NCBI RefSeq assembly: GCF_010729485.1
Contig: NZ_AP022609.1
Coordinates: 2,356,001 to 2,420,000 of the forward strand
Origin: Mycolicibacter hiberniae
GTDB lineage: Bacteria; Actinomycetota; Actinomycetes; Mycobacteriales; Mycobacteriaceae
Reading direction: 5' to 3'
DNA: 64,000 nt
Shown: one piece after another, positions 17,082-25,787 of the stretch
How the letters are laid out: the number at the start of each line of letters is the position of its first letter
How positions within the stretch are numbered: position 1 is the first letter of the stretch
The notes under the pieces: model-generated
Seen by the model: only the letters and a program-made list of their open reading frames with translations
Told to the model about the DNA's origin: nothing
Databases searched by the model: none
Made by a program: the position numbers and the translations under genes

Positions 17082-17113
17082 AAAGGTCCGCGAGCAGTTG
17101 CTCGCGGACCTTT
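17082..17113. terminator. Perfect bidirectional terminator hairpin
   Basis: Arms 17082-17095 and 17100-17113 pair over 14 bases (AAAGGTCCGCGAGC and its complement) around an AGTT loop. A-run and T-run ends on either side suit both strands. It separates the converging dehydrogenase and Pro/Ala-rich protein genes. Confidence 0.9.
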
Positions 17114-17124
17114 ATCCAGCCGTG

Positions 17125-17628
17125 CTATTTCGTGCCGCCCGCCAAACCGATGGGAGCGCTGATGGCGTCCGTCATCAGACCCGCGATGGGACTGGCCGCG
17201 GCCGCTCCAACGGGCCCCGGCGCCACCAGCGGCACGGGCGCAGGCAATCCGGGCACCACCGGTATCGGGGCGATCGGAATGGGAGCGACCGGCCCGGGCA
17301 GACCCATCGGCACAGGCCCGGCCAGATGGGCCAGGTCGGCCGCAGCCGGCCCACAGGGAGCCTCCGTGCCAGACACCAGCGTCGCATCCGCGGGCCCGGG
17401 CGCCGCGCCGACCGGGCCGGCGATGGGAACCGCGCCCGCGACCGGGGCCGCAACGGGGGCCGCGCCGTCAGCCGAAGACAGAGCGACGACACCGCCCGCA
17501 CACACCGGTCCCCCCAGAGGCAGGGACCTGACGGGAACAGCCCCCGCCTGACCACTGACAATTACTGCGCCCGCATAAAAGCCAATTCCGGCGAATATCG
17601 CCTTACTAAGTCTCCCGAGGCTCTTCAC
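17125..17628 (-). CDS. Secreted Pro/Ala/Gly-rich protein, function unknown
   Basis: 167 residues starting at GTG 17628 with GGAG upstream. MKSLGRLSKAIFAGIGFYAG plus a following hydrophobic stretch form a signal peptide, probably cut after GQAGA near residue 30. The mature part is dominated by Ala, Pro, Gly and Val in loose repeats such as PVAAPVAGAVPIAGPVG and PIPIAPIPVVPGLPAPVP, with two Cys (near residues 43 and 92) that could form a disulfide once exported. Small secreted proteins of this composition are common in mycobacteria, and few have a known role. It is monocistronic, ending 12 bases before the bidirectional terminator. I do not recognise a specific family. Confidence 0.7.
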   Translation of the reverse strand: MKSLGRLSKAIFAGIGFYAGAVIVSGQAGAVPVRSLPLGGPVCAGGVVALSSADGAAPVAAPVAGAVPIAGPVGAAPGPADATLVSGTEAPCGPAAADLAHLAGPVPMGLPGPVAPIPIAPIPVVPGLPAPVPLVAPGPVGAAAASPIAGLMTDAISAPIGLAGGTK

Positions 17629-17841
17629 GCAAAACTCCGATGATTAGTATCCAGCCCCCCCGGACACGCAATCTGATGACTGCAAAAAGAACCGTATCAC
17701 ACGCGTGTAAGTAGCCGGCCCGGCCAATGAATTCGTTACCGATCCGATGCGGAGCGACCACCGGGACTCTCGTTTGCCGGATATGGCGTCGCAATTTCTG
17801 TGCGATCGGCGCACAGCGGCCGGAAAAACCCTCAAAATGAG

Positions 17842-17914
17842 TGGAGCTAAGGGGACTCGAACCCCTGACCCCCACACTGCCAGTGTGGTGCGCTACCAGC
17901 TGCGCCATAGCCCC
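17842..17914 (-). tRNA. alaV: tRNA-Ala (GGC)
   Basis: Read on the minus strand, the acceptor stem GGGGCTA pairs with TAGCTCC (one G-U), the T arm is AGGGGTTCGAGTCCCCT, and the anticodon arm is CCACA-CTGGCAG-TGTGG with anticodon GGC. It is 73 bases long without an encoded CCA. It reads the GCC/GCU alanine codons, the dominant class in this GC-rich genome. The symbol is only a generic tRNA-Ala label. Confidence 0.93.
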
Positions 17915-17975
17915 GCGTTGTCGTGCTCATCGAAGCTACACCACAGCCGCACCAAGGTTCAAAACGCCCACCCTT

Positions 17976-17995
17976 CCGGCCTGATTTCAGGCCGG
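17976..17995 (-). terminator. Hairpin overlapping the Gre-like gene's stop codon
   Basis: CCGGCCTG-ATTT-CAGGCCGG, an eight-base perfect stem at 17976-17995, contains the TGA stop (17987-17989) of the Gre-like gene. There is no U-run, as is usual for mycobacterial terminators. It may also affect termination of translation. Confidence 0.55.
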
Positions 17996-18436
17996 ATGCT
18001 GGGTCTGATGCAGCCCGTAGGGCACCGCGTCGAGCAGCGTCACCGTCACGCTGGCGCCGCTGGGCACCTGATAGGTGCGCTGCTCCCCCGGCCGGGCGCC
18101 GGTGATCGCCATGCCCAGCGGCGACTGCGGCGAATAGACCTCAAGCCCACCCTGGTCGTCGTCGCGCACCCCCAGCAGGAAAGTCTCGGTTTCGCCGTCG
18201 CTGTAGCGGACCGTGAGCACCATGCCCGGCTCGGCGACCCCGTCGTCGGGCGGGTCCTCACCGACCACCGCCACCGCCAGCAGGTCGTGGATCTGATGAA
18301 TCCGGGCCTGGCGGGCCTGCTGTTCGTCGATGTCGACGTTGCCCGAATCCCCTTGTGGGGCGGACAGTTCCGCCAACTCGGCCAGCAGCCTTTCCTTGGT
18401 CTGCGGTGTCATCCAGACACCGTTCGAATCAGTCAT
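17987..18436 (-). CDS. GreA/Rnk-like transcription factor (Rv3788-like)
   Basis: 149 residues. A short helical N-terminal part (TPQTKERLLAELAEL...QARIHQIHDLL) would be an abbreviated Gre coiled coil. The C-terminal Gre FKBP-like domain follows: MVLTVRYSDGETETFLLG, YSPQSPLGMAITGARPGEQRTYQVPSG and a final strand SVTVTLLDAVPYG. The SPLGxAxxGxxxGD/E signature identifies the GreA/GreB/Rnk superfamily. It resembles the Gre-factor homologue Rv3788, which binds the RNA-polymerase secondary channel without cleavage activity; a similar regulatory role is inferred. ATG 18436 has a clear AAGGAG site. It is close to tRNA-Ala but is separately transcribed. Confidence 0.82.
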   Translation of the reverse strand: MTDSNGVWMTPQTKERLLAELAELSAPQGDSGNVDIDEQQARQARIHQIHDLLAVAVVGEDPPDDGVAEPGMVLTVRYSDGETETFLLGVRDDDQGGLEVYSPQSPLGMAITGARPGEQRTYQVPSGASVTVTLLDAVPYGLHQTQHPA

Positions 18437-18492
18437 CGACAGTTCTCCTTTGCCACAGCATTTGATTACCCAGCCCGCCAACCCCGGCCGGG

Positions 18493-19749
18493 TCAGCGCA
18501 ACGGATCCAGGTCACGCAACACGGCGGACTGTTTGCCGGTTGTGATCTGCTCGGCCAACAGCCGGCCCGTCACCGGGCCGTGCGTCATGCCCCACATACC
18601 GTGCCCGCCGGCGACGTAGACGCTGCGCGGGCACACCTCCCCGACCAGTGGCCGCCCGTCCGGGCTGACGGGCCGTGGCCCCACCCACACGTCGGTGCGT
18701 TCGTCCCAGCGGACACCGTCGAGCAGAGGTCTGGCGGCAGCGACGATCGCTTCGACGCGGACCGGCACGACCGGGGAGTCGGGATCGCCGAACTCCATGG
18801 TGCCGGCGACCCGAAGACGGGCGTTCAACGGCGTGCAGGCCACCCGGGCCTCGGGCAGATAGATCGGCCCGGTGACCGGCTTGTCCACGGGCACGGAAAA
18901 CGAGTAGCCGCGTCCAGCCCGCACCGGCACCCGGACCCAGCGCGCCGCCAGCCGTGACAGCCACGCGCCGCTGGCAATCACCGCGGCCGCCGCCGTCAGG
19001 GTCGTCCCGTCACGGGCGGTCACGGTCACGGCGTCACCGCTGGGCGACACATCGGTGACGTCGAGCACGTGCAGGGCAGCGCCGCGTTCGACCACCGCGC
19101 GGCCCAGAGCGGACACGAATCGCCCCGGGTCGAGGAAGCGCTGACCGTCGATCTGCACCCCGGCGGCGACCGCCGCGGAGGCCAGCGGCACCCGTTCAGC
19201 CAGTGCCGCACCGGTCAGTTCGGTGCTGAACACCGGCTGACCGGCCTCGGAGAACCGGCGCAGTCCCTCCAGCCACCGCTCGGCATCTGCCGAGGTACGG
19301 AATATCGCGGTGAACGGCGCATTGGTGACCGGCGCGTCGACCCCGTTGGCCAGCAGGACGTCGTAGGCCTCGATGCACTCCGCGCTCAGCGGCGCGTTCG
19401 CCCGCACCGCTCGGCGCCACGCCGCCGGGCGGCTGTTCGTGGCGAAGCGCGCCAAAAACGCCCACAGTGCCGGTCCGGATTTCAGCGGTACCTGCAGCGC
19501 CGCGGTCCGGCTGAACAGCGACCGCAGCCCGAAGCGCAGGTTGGCCGGTTCGTTGAGCGGAATGGCCAGTGCCGGGGAGATCCAGCCGGCGTTGCCCCAC
19601 GAGGAGCCGGCCGCAACGCCGACCCGGTCCACCAGGGTGACCTCGACGCCGCGCTCCTGCAGAAACCAGGCGACGGACAACCCGACGATGCCGGCACCCA
19701 CCACGATCACCGACCGTGGCGCACCGTCGATCCGGTTGGCCGCATCCAT
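18493..19749 (-). CDS. FAD-dependent amino-acid dehydrogenase/oxidase (DadA-like)
   Basis: 418 residues of the DAO family. The N-terminal FAD motif VIVVGAGIVGLSVAWFL covers about residues 15-31, VTLVDRVGVAAGSSWGNAGW follows, and a C-terminal VGPRPVSPDGRPLVGEV plus VYVAGGHGMWGMTHGPVTG closes the FAD site. This arrangement is that of D-amino acid dehydrogenase DadA, which deaminates D-amino acids and feeds electrons to the respiratory chain; related enzymes act on sarcosine or glycine, so the substrate is not fixed. The PucR-type regulator gene lies 59 bases upstream on the same strand. PucR proteins often regulate neighbouring amine or purine catabolism, so co-regulation is likely. Confidence 0.83.
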   Translation of the reverse strand: MDAANRIDGAPRSVIVVGAGIVGLSVAWFLQERGVEVTLVDRVGVAAGSSWGNAGWISPALAIPLNEPANLRFGLRSLFSRTAALQVPLKSGPALWAFLARFATNSRPAAWRRAVRANAPLSAECIEAYDVLLANGVDAPVTNAPFTAIFRTSADAERWLEGLRRFSEAGQPVFSTELTGAALAERVPLASAAVAAGVQIDGQRFLDPGRFVSALGRAVVERGAALHVLDVTDVSPSGDAVTVTARDGTTLTAAAAVIASGAWLSRLAARWVRVPVRAGRGYSFSVPVDKPVTGPIYLPEARVACTPLNARLRVAGTMEFGDPDSPVVPVRVEAIVAAARPLLDGVRWDERTDVWVGPRPVSPDGRPLVGEVCPRSVYVAGGHGMWGMTHGPVTGRLLAEQITTGKQSAVLRDLDPLR

Positions 19750-19808
19750 TACTCCATGATGCGACGGCCATCACCCGCACGGTTTGACCGATTCGCACAA
19801 CAGCGGTC

Positions 19809-21362
19809 TTAGAGTTTGTCGAGTTCCGACATGCCACCGGCTGCGAGCTCGATCATCGCCGCGAACCGGGTGCGGGGATCCTCCAGACCCAGCGGCGTGA
19901 CTTCCGCCATCTTCCGCAGCCGGTAGCGCACCGTGTTTTCGTGCACGCCGAGCTGGTCAGCGGCCCGCGTCGAATCACCCTGGGCATCCAGCCAGGCCCG
20001 CAGCGTTGCCACGTACGGCGTGTTGTGGGTGGCGTCGTGCTGACCCAGCGCCGCGACCGGCCCGCGGGTCGGCACCCGCCCGGCCCGTGCCGCGGTATGC
20101 AGGCGGCGCAGCACGATCTCGTCCCAGGATTCGTCGTAGGCCGGCGGCACGCCCTGCGGCGGCCCCGCTTCGTGCAGCGCCAGGCACTCCTGCGCCTCGC
20201 GGCGCGCAGCGGCCAGCTCGGCGGCCGTGGCGACCGCACTGATCCCGGCCAGCACCCTGGCATTGGGCGGCAGCACCCCGGCCAGGCCACGCACCCACTG
20301 CCGGGCCACCTCGGCGTCTGCGGCCGGCAACAGCGTGTAGACGGTGTCGGCGGCCAGTGCGCTGCGCCCGGGACGCGACCAGCCGAATCCGGTGGTGACC
20401 GCCTCGAACGCCAAGAGCAGCCCGGCGTGGGGTTGCGTGGCGAGGCGCGTGTGCACGGCGATCACCCGCAGCGGCGCCTGCGGCAGCCCCAGTCTGGCCA
20501 CCAGGGCAACTGCATCGGCGGGGTCGGTCCCGCCGTCGAGGAGCCGGGACACCCAGTCCGATTCGACCTGCCGTTCCAGATCCGCGCTGGCGCGCGACCG
20601 CAGCAGGTGCAGGGCGACGGTGCGGGCGCCGTCGGACAGGGCGATCAGGCGCTCACCGCACAAGGCAGCCGGAGTGGCCACCCAGACCGCACCCAGCAGT
20701 TCCCGGCCGGCGCGCACCGCCACCACCATCCGGCCGGTCAAGCCGTGCGAGGAATCGGCAGCGACGAACAGTGGGTCGTCGTGCAGTTCCAGATGCGTCA
20801 GGACGCCGCGCTGCGCGAACAACGCGCGCACCGCCTCGGACTCCTGGCGATTCAGGATGGTCGCCGAGCGCGCGGGGTCGGCATGCCGCTGGCCGCTGGA
20901 GTACGCCAGCAGCCGGCCCGATTCGTCCTCGATGGTGACGGCACCAGCCACCGCTTCGGCGAGGCTGTCGGCCACGGCGAACAGGTCGGTGGGGCCGCGA
21001 CCCGATTCGGTCTCCCGGCCTTCGAGCACCAGCCCATAGACCACCGCGGCCAGCTCGCTCCAGGACACCGCCGCGTCGACCACCAGCACCGCCAGCGCCT
21101 CGCCCTCCGCGACGAAGGCGGTCTTGTCGTCGTCGTCGCGCACCAGCACCGCGGAGGATTTCGCCGCCACCGCCCAGCGCACCGCCTCTTTTACCGAGCG
21201 GGCACCGACCGCCAGCAGGACGTCGCCGACAACGACCCGCTCACCGCTCACCTCGTGCATCACCACACTGCTCAGCGATGTCGTCCTCGGAATGGAGCAG
21301 AACCTCAGCCGAACCCCGTAGCTGCCCACCACGTTGACCAGCCGGTCCAGTGTCACCATCAT
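19809..21362 (-). CDS. PucR-family transcriptional regulator
   Basis: 517 residues. The N-terminal PucR-type sensory domain (TLDRLVNVVGSYGVRL, then VVVGDVLLAVGARSVKEAVRWA) is followed by a middle GAF-like/GGDEF-like region and a C-terminal helix-turn-helix: LRAWLDAQGDSTRAADQLG then HENTVRYRLRKMAEV near residues 470-490. Two adjacent ATG codons (21362, 21359) and a GTG (21356) could all start it. It overlaps the end of the MFS gene by about 122 bases in another frame on the same strand, an unusually long overlap. Probable targets are the MFS permease and the flavoprotein that flank it (inference). Confidence 0.88.
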   Translation of the reverse strand: MMVTLDRLVNVVGSYGVRLRFCSIPRTTSLSSVVMHEVSGERVVVGDVLLAVGARSVKEAVRWAVAAKSSAVLVRDDDDKTAFVAEGEALAVLVVDAAVSWSELAAVVYGLVLEGRETESGRGPTDLFAVADSLAEAVAGAVTIEDESGRLLAYSSGQRHADPARSATILNRQESEAVRALFAQRGVLTHLELHDDPLFVAADSSHGLTGRMVVAVRAGRELLGAVWVATPAALCGERLIALSDGARTVALHLLRSRASADLERQVESDWVSRLLDGGTDPADAVALVARLGLPQAPLRVIAVHTRLATQPHAGLLLAFEAVTTGFGWSRPGRSALAADTVYTLLPAADAEVARQWVRGLAGVLPPNARVLAGISAVATAAELAAARREAQECLALHEAGPPQGVPPAYDESWDEIVLRRLHTAARAGRVPTRGPVAALGQHDATHNTPYVATLRAWLDAQGDSTRAADQLGVHENTVRYRLRKMAEVTPLGLEDPRTRFAAMIELAAGGMSELDKL

Positions 21363-22593
21363 CCGAGCCTAGCCACGCCGCGTCCGCGACCCCGCCGATC
21401 GGCTCGCTGTCCCGGGTCTCGGGCGCCCACACCCACGTGACCGCCGCCACCAGCAGCACCCCACCGCTGATTGCGAAACCCCATTCGAAGGACAGCCGCT
21501 CGGCGATCTGGCCGACCGCGACCGAACCCACGATCGAGCCGAAGTCGGCCATCATCTGATAGGTCGCCACCGCGGTGCCCGCCCGGGCCTGGTTGCCGAC
21601 GAGGTCGGAGATGACCGCCTGCTGCGGGGAGCCGTAGATGCCCGACGCCACCCCGGTCAGGTATGCCACCACCAGGAACACCGCCAGCGACGTGCTGGCG
21701 CCCAGCAGGACGGTCGTCACGCCACACGCCGCCAGCCCGACCATGAGCAGGCCCCGGCGCCCGATCCGGTCGGAGAGCTGACCGCTGGGAAGCACCGCAC
21801 AAACGTTGCCGACTCCCACCGTGGCCAGCGCCAAACCTGCAAAGGCCGGTCCCCGGTCCAAGACCTCGGTGATGAACAACGGCAGCAGGGCGACCCGTAA
21901 GCCGAACACCGACCAGCCGGTGGCGAAGTTCGACAACAGCGCGGAACGGTAGGCACGATTGCCCAACGCCTCCCGCACCGACACCGTGGGCCCGCTGGAC
22001 TCCGCCGGTGCGGCCAGATGCGAGTGACGCAGGCTGACGAACACGCCGGTGGCCGTCACCAGCAGCACCGACCCGTAGAACAGGAACGGGGCGTTGAGGC
22101 CGAATCCCGCGGTCAGGCTCCCCAGAATCGGCCCGCCCACGGTGCCGAGCAGAAACGCCGTGGCGAACATGCCCGCGACCCGGCCGCGCGCGTCCTCGGG
22201 ACTGATCCGGATCATCAGACCCACCGCCGCGATGAAGAACATGGTCGATCCGACACCGCCGAGCGCGCGGAAGAAGAGCAGCTGCCAGTAGGTCTGGACG
22301 AAGGCGCAGGCCATGGTGGACACCGAGACGATCAGCAGGCCGGCGACGTAGACCTCGCGCTCGCCGCGGCGTTGCACCAAGAGACCGCTGACCGGGGCGA
22401 ACAGCAGGCGCGTCAGCGCGAAGGCCGTGATGAGGAAGGTCGTCGCGGAGATGCTCACCCCGAAATGACGCGCGTAGACCGGCAATACCGGCGACACCAC
22501 CCCGTAGCCCAGCGCGATCAGCACGTTGGCGCCGAGCAGCACCCAGATCTCCCGCTGCAGCCGCGCAGGGGCGGCCGGAGAGTCGGAAGTCAC
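21241..22593 (-). CDS. MFS transporter
   Basis: 450 residues with about twelve hydrophobic segments between residues 15 and 410. Major-facilitator motif A-like loops appear as GLLVQRRGEREVY after helix 2 and SGQLSDRIGRRGLLMVG in the second half. Most likely an efflux or uptake permease of the DHA1 type; substrate unknown. The last 40 residues (from about LGSDDG) are hydrophilic and are encoded by bases that also encode the start of PucR. The start is GTG 22593. TAAAGT lies six bases upstream of it (22600-22605), which predicts a leaderless message. It probably forms a unit with pucR and the flavoprotein. Confidence 0.85.
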   Translation of the reverse strand: MTSDSPAAPARLQREIWVLLGANVLIALGYGVVSPVLPVYARHFGVSISATTFLITAFALTRLLFAPVSGLLVQRRGEREVYVAGLLIVSVSTMACAFVQTYWQLLFFRALGGVGSTMFFIAAVGLMIRISPEDARGRVAGMFATAFLLGTVGGPILGSLTAGFGLNAPFLFYGSVLLVTATGVFVSLRHSHLAAPAESSGPTVSVREALGNRAYRSALLSNFATGWSVFGLRVALLPLFITEVLDRGPAFAGLALATVGVGNVCAVLPSGQLSDRIGRRGLLMVGLAACGVTTVLLGASTSLAVFLVVAYLTGVASGIYGSPQQAVISDLVGNQARAGTAVATYQMMADFGSIVGSVAVGQIAERLSFEWGFAISGGVLLVAAVTWVWAPETRDSEPIGGVADAAWLGSDDGDTGPAGQRGGQLRGSAEVLLHSEDDIAEQCGDARGER

Positions 22594-22599
22594 CCGATA

Positions 22600-22605
22600 A
22601 CTTTA
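22600..22605 (-). promoter_or_regulatory. -10 hexamer for a leaderless MFS message
   Basis: TAAAGT on the minus strand, followed by six bases and then the GTG start. This TANNNT-N6-start arrangement is typical of mycobacterial leaderless transcripts. No good -35 was found. Confidence 0.4.
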
Positions 22606-22688
22606 GACAGCCTCGGTAATCTCTGCCTCGGGAGGCTTGATGATCGACAACGGCCGCAAGAGCGAGCCCCCTGGTCGTTGGGCCGGCA

Positions 22689-23057
22689 TCACTGCCGCGA
22701 CAACATCTTGGCCAGCACGGCGGCCTGACTGCCGTCGAGGTCTCGGGTAGCCGTCACCAGGGTCGCGGTCTTGTGCCCGCGGGCCAGCACGCGCAGGCCG
22801 GCCAGCGCGGTGGCGCCGGCCTCGGTCTGCAGTTCGGCCTCATAACGGGTGACGAACTCATCGAAGCGCTCGGGCCGGTGGTCGTACCACTTGCGCAACG
22901 CGGTTGACGGCGCGACGTCTTTGAACCAGTGCCCCACCCGCGGATCGTCCCTGCGCAGCCCGCGGGGCCACACCCGGTCCACGAGAATCCGTTGACCGTC
23001 CTGCGCGCGGACGTCGTCGTAGACGCGGGCCACCCGGAATGTGGTTGCAGGGCTCAT
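22689..23057 (-). CDS. DUF488 protein (YeaO-like, Rv3073c-like)
   Basis: 122 residues with the DUF488 pattern: VARVYDDVRAQDGQRILVDRVWPRGL at the N terminus, WFKDVAPSTALRKWYDHRPERFDEF in the middle, and ATLVTATRDLDGSQA near the end. The conserved Arg-Val-Trp-Pro-Arg-Gly and Asp-His-x-Pro motifs are intact. Length and sequence agree with Rv3073c as I recall it. The family is widespread but has no established biochemical role. ATG 23057 is the start. It stands alone between the MFS and aldehyde dehydrogenase genes, 39 bases upstream of the latter's stop. Confidence 0.85.
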   Translation of the reverse strand: MSPATTFRVARVYDDVRAQDGQRILVDRVWPRGLRRDDPRVGHWFKDVAPSTALRKWYDHRPERFDEFVTRYEAELQTEAGATALAGLRVLARGHKTATLVTATRDLDGSQAAVLAKMLSRQ

Positions 23058-23096
23058 GCCCCAGGCTATCGCCGCCCCGGCCGGCGCTGACCGACC

Positions 23097-24620
23097 CTAG
23101 CCGTTGCGCGGCCGCATTCCGAACCGCCGCCGCCCACGCGCCGAGAACGCACGCATGACGGCCAGCGCAATCCCCATCCGGCGCTTGGAAGCCGGGTACC
23201 ACAACAGTTCGGACTTCTGAGTGGGAACCCGTGGCGCCGTAATCGCCTGCTGCCGGCAGTATTTGATGATCCCGGCTGCGCCTCCAGCCCGGTAGCCGAT
23301 ACCGGACTGTTTCCAGCCGCCCATCGGCAGCCCGGGGCAGAACACATTGACCAAGGCATCGTTGATGTTGACCGCGCCCACTTCCAGCCGGCGCGCCAAC
23401 CGCTGCCCGCGGCGTTTGTCTGCCGTCCACACCGTGGCCGACAGTCCGTACGGCGAGTCATTGGCCAACCGGACGGCCTCGTTCTCGTCGGCGACCTTGA
23501 TCACCGGCAGGGTCGGGCCGAACGTCTCCTCGGCCATGCACGACATCTCCGGCTCCACGTCGGCGAGCACGGTCGGGGCGAAGTAGGTGCCCACTCCGGT
23601 GGGCTTGCCGCCGGCGAGCACCCGCGCGCCGGCCGCGGTCGCCTCCTCGACGTGGCGCGACACGATGTCGCGCTGCGCCGCGGTGGCCATGGCACCGGTG
23701 TCGCCGTCGTGGCCCTGCTGCATCCCGCCGACCCGGGCGGCCAGCTTCGCGACGAACTCGTCATAGACGGGTGCTTCGACGTACACCCGCTCCACCGATA
23801 CGCACACCTGTCCGGAGTTGAACATGCCGCCCCAGGCAATGCCGTTGGCAGCGCGTTCGAGATCGGCGTCGGCCAGCACGATCGCCGGATCCTTGCCGCC
23901 GAGCTCGAGGCCGTAGGGAATCAGCCGCTCGGCGCATGCCACCGCTACCTTGCGACCGGTGGCCGTCGACCCGGTGAACTGCAGGAAGTCGGCATGCTCG
24001 ATCAGCGCCTGGCCGGTCTCCCCGTAACCGGTGGCCAGGCCCAGCACCGGCGGGGCACCGATCTCGGTCCAGCCGCGCACGAACTCGACTGCCGACAGCG
24101 GTGTCACCTCGGACGGCTTGAGCAGCACCGCCGCGCCGGCGGCAAGCGCAGGCGGTACGTCAAGGCCGGGCATGGCGAACGGGAAGTTCCACGGCGTGAT
24201 GACGCCGACCAACGGATACGGGCGGTAGGCGGTGGTGAAGCGCTTCACCTGATAGACCGGGCTGTGCGCCTTGGGATGCCGGTCGGCGAGAAACTCCTTG
24301 GCGTGGGTGGCCCAGTAGTTGATGGCGTCGCTGGTGGCCACCGCCTCCAGACTGGCGTCGACGTACGACTTTCCGGTCTCCGAAATCAACACCTCGGTGA
24401 TGTGGTCGGCGTGGTCGAGGATCCATTCCTGCCACGCCAGCATCCAGCGCTTGCGGCCCGCCGGACCGAGCTCCTCCCATTCCGGTTGCGCGGAAACGAG
24501 TTGGGCGGCCTTGGCCGCCACCATCTCGGAGCCATCGACAGGCACCGTGCCCGCTACCGCGCCGGTGGCGGGGTTGTGCACGGTGATCAGCGACTCAGTC
24601 CTGGGCTGCACAGCGGTCAT
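23097..24620 (-). CDS. Aldehyde dehydrogenase (succinate-semialdehyde dehydrogenase-like)
   Basis: A 507-residue NAD(P)-dependent ALDH. The oxyanion Asn is in ITPWNFPFAM (residue 145), the cofactor region KPSEVTPLSA near 168, the general-base Glu239 in GLELGGKDPAIV, and the catalytic Cys273 in NSGQVCVSVERVY. The sequence class is nearest to GabD2-type enzymes (Rv1731), but the specific aldehyde is unknown. The start is ATG 24620 with a GGGAG site; the open frame to 24962 upstream has no family match. An SDR lies 127 bases upstream on the same strand, and together they could oxidise an alcohol to an acid in two steps. Confidence 0.88.
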   Translation of the reverse strand: MTAVQPRTESLITVHNPATGAVAGTVPVDGSEMVAAKAAQLVSAQPEWEELGPAGRKRWMLAWQEWILDHADHITEVLISETGKSYVDASLEAVATSDAINYWATHAKEFLADRHPKAHSPVYQVKRFTTAYRPYPLVGVITPWNFPFAMPGLDVPPALAAGAAVLLKPSEVTPLSAVEFVRGWTEIGAPPVLGLATGYGETGQALIEHADFLQFTGSTATGRKVAVACAERLIPYGLELGGKDPAIVLADADLERAANGIAWGGMFNSGQVCVSVERVYVEAPVYDEFVAKLAARVGGMQQGHDGDTGAMATAAQRDIVSRHVEEATAAGARVLAGGKPTGVGTYFAPTVLADVEPEMSCMAEETFGPTLPVIKVADENEAVRLANDSPYGLSATVWTADKRRGQRLARRLEVGAVNINDALVNVFCPGLPMGGWKQSGIGYRAGGAAGIIKYCRQQAITAPRVPTQKSELLWYPASKRRMGIALAVMRAFSARGRRRFGMRPRNG

Positions 24621-24747
24621 ATGGGGCTCCCGGTCTCGGTCCTGCGAGGAAGCTGTGACCTCGCCGTAGGTGATGGTCAGATGCTGCCTGGGAATTGTCA
24701 AGGTCAACCAGGGGCGGACATTGCCCGAGGGCCGGCGGGCATTGTCG

Positions 24748-25545
24748 CTATTGCGCGAGGTATCCCCCGTCGACGGGCAGCACGGCGCCGGTGATGAAGG
24801 AGGCGTCGTCGGAAGCGAGGAAGACGATGGCACTGGCAACTTCGGCCGGTTCGCCGATACGGCCCATCGGGTGCATGCGTTCGACGGCCGCCAAATAGGC
24901 TGAGCCACCCGGCTCCTCCGGGAAGCGCCTGACCCGTTCGGTGCGAATCGTCCCGGGGGCAACGGCGTTGACTCTGATCCCCCGGTCGGCCCACTCGACC
25001 GCCAAGTGCTTGGTCAACCCGCTGGCGATGAACTTGGCGGGTCCGTAGGCCGCCTGCCGCTTCTGCCCGGCGAGCCCCGAGATCGACGAGAGACAGACGA
25101 TCGCGCCACCGCCGGTTGGCAGCATCGCCTCGATTGCGAATTTGCACGTGAGGAACATGCCGCGGCCATCGATGGCCATGACACTGTCCCAGTCAGCGGC
25201 GGTCACCTCTTGCGCATCGCCGAGCGGGATGATGCCGGCGTTGGCGACCAGCACGTCGAGCCGTCCGAAGCGGTCGACCGCCGCCCTGATCATTGCCTCC
25301 GCGTCGGTCTGGACCGAGACGTCGCCGATGACTGTCTCAACCTCCGCGCCGGATTGCCGCAGTTCATCGGCGAGCGCCAGCAGCGGCTCGGCTTGAATGT
25401 CAGTCAGGACCAGACGCGCACCTTCACGGGCGAAGAGCACAGCGGTGGCCCGGCCGATACCAAAGGCTGCCCCGGTGATCACAGCCGACTTTCCGGGGAG
25501 ACGTCCTTGGGATCCTTGTGGTCCTTGGGCTCCGCATTTCGTCAT
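24748..25545 (-). CDS. Short-chain dehydrogenase/reductase
   Basis: About 265 residues. The Rossmann motif TGAAFGIGRA lies near residues 24-33, the NAG motif as VANAGIIP near 105, the catalytic Ser in CLSSISG, and Tyr-Lys in YGPAKF. The C terminus ends in the common SFITGAVLPVDGGYLAQ. The start is uncertain: ATG 25545 is used, and no strong ribosome site is visible. It precedes the aldehyde dehydrogenase gene on the same strand, suggesting a shared pathway. Substrate unknown. Confidence 0.82.
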   Translation of the reverse strand: MTKCGAQGPQGSQGRLPGKSAVITGAAFGIGRATAVLFAREGARLVLTDIQAEPLLALADELRQSGAEVETVIGDVSVQTDAEAMIRAAVDRFGRLDVLVANAGIIPLGDAQEVTAADWDSVMAIDGRGMFLTCKFAIEAMLPTGGGAIVCLSSISGLAGQKRQAAYGPAKFIASGLTKHLAVEWADRGIRVNAVAPGTIRTERVRRFPEEPGGSAYLAAVERMHPMGRIGEPAEVASAIVFLASDDASFITGAVLPVDGGYLAQ

Positions 25546-25737
25546 CTGCGCATCATCTGCGGTCGCCCCTACCCCTACTTGTCTGTGCGCCGCGCATGTC
25601 AACGCGACAGCTCGCGATCGAGGTCTCGCCACCGGGCGGGACGCGAACAGGATATGTCCGAGCGGGTGATTTCCCGACGCATTCGCCACCGTGGCGCAGG
25701 AAGCAAGGGCCCGGTTCCCCAGGTTGCGGTCCAGCTG

Positions 25738-25781
25738 AAACGGCAGCGGGCCAGGACTTGTCGTCCTGGCCCGTTCCGTTT
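25738..25781 (-). terminator. Terminator of the tmRNA gene
   Basis: The stem CGGGCCAGGAC (25747-25757) and GTCCTGGCCCG (25763-25773) has a five-base loop. It is extended by AAACGG (25738-25743) and CCGTTT (25776-25781). It starts seven bases after the tmRNA 3' end. Confidence 0.85.
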
Positions 25782-25787
25782 CAGTTG

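Noticed and set aside
24621..24962. Upstream extension of the aldehyde dehydrogenase frame
   Set aside because: The residues do not match the family; the start at 24620 has a GGGAG site.
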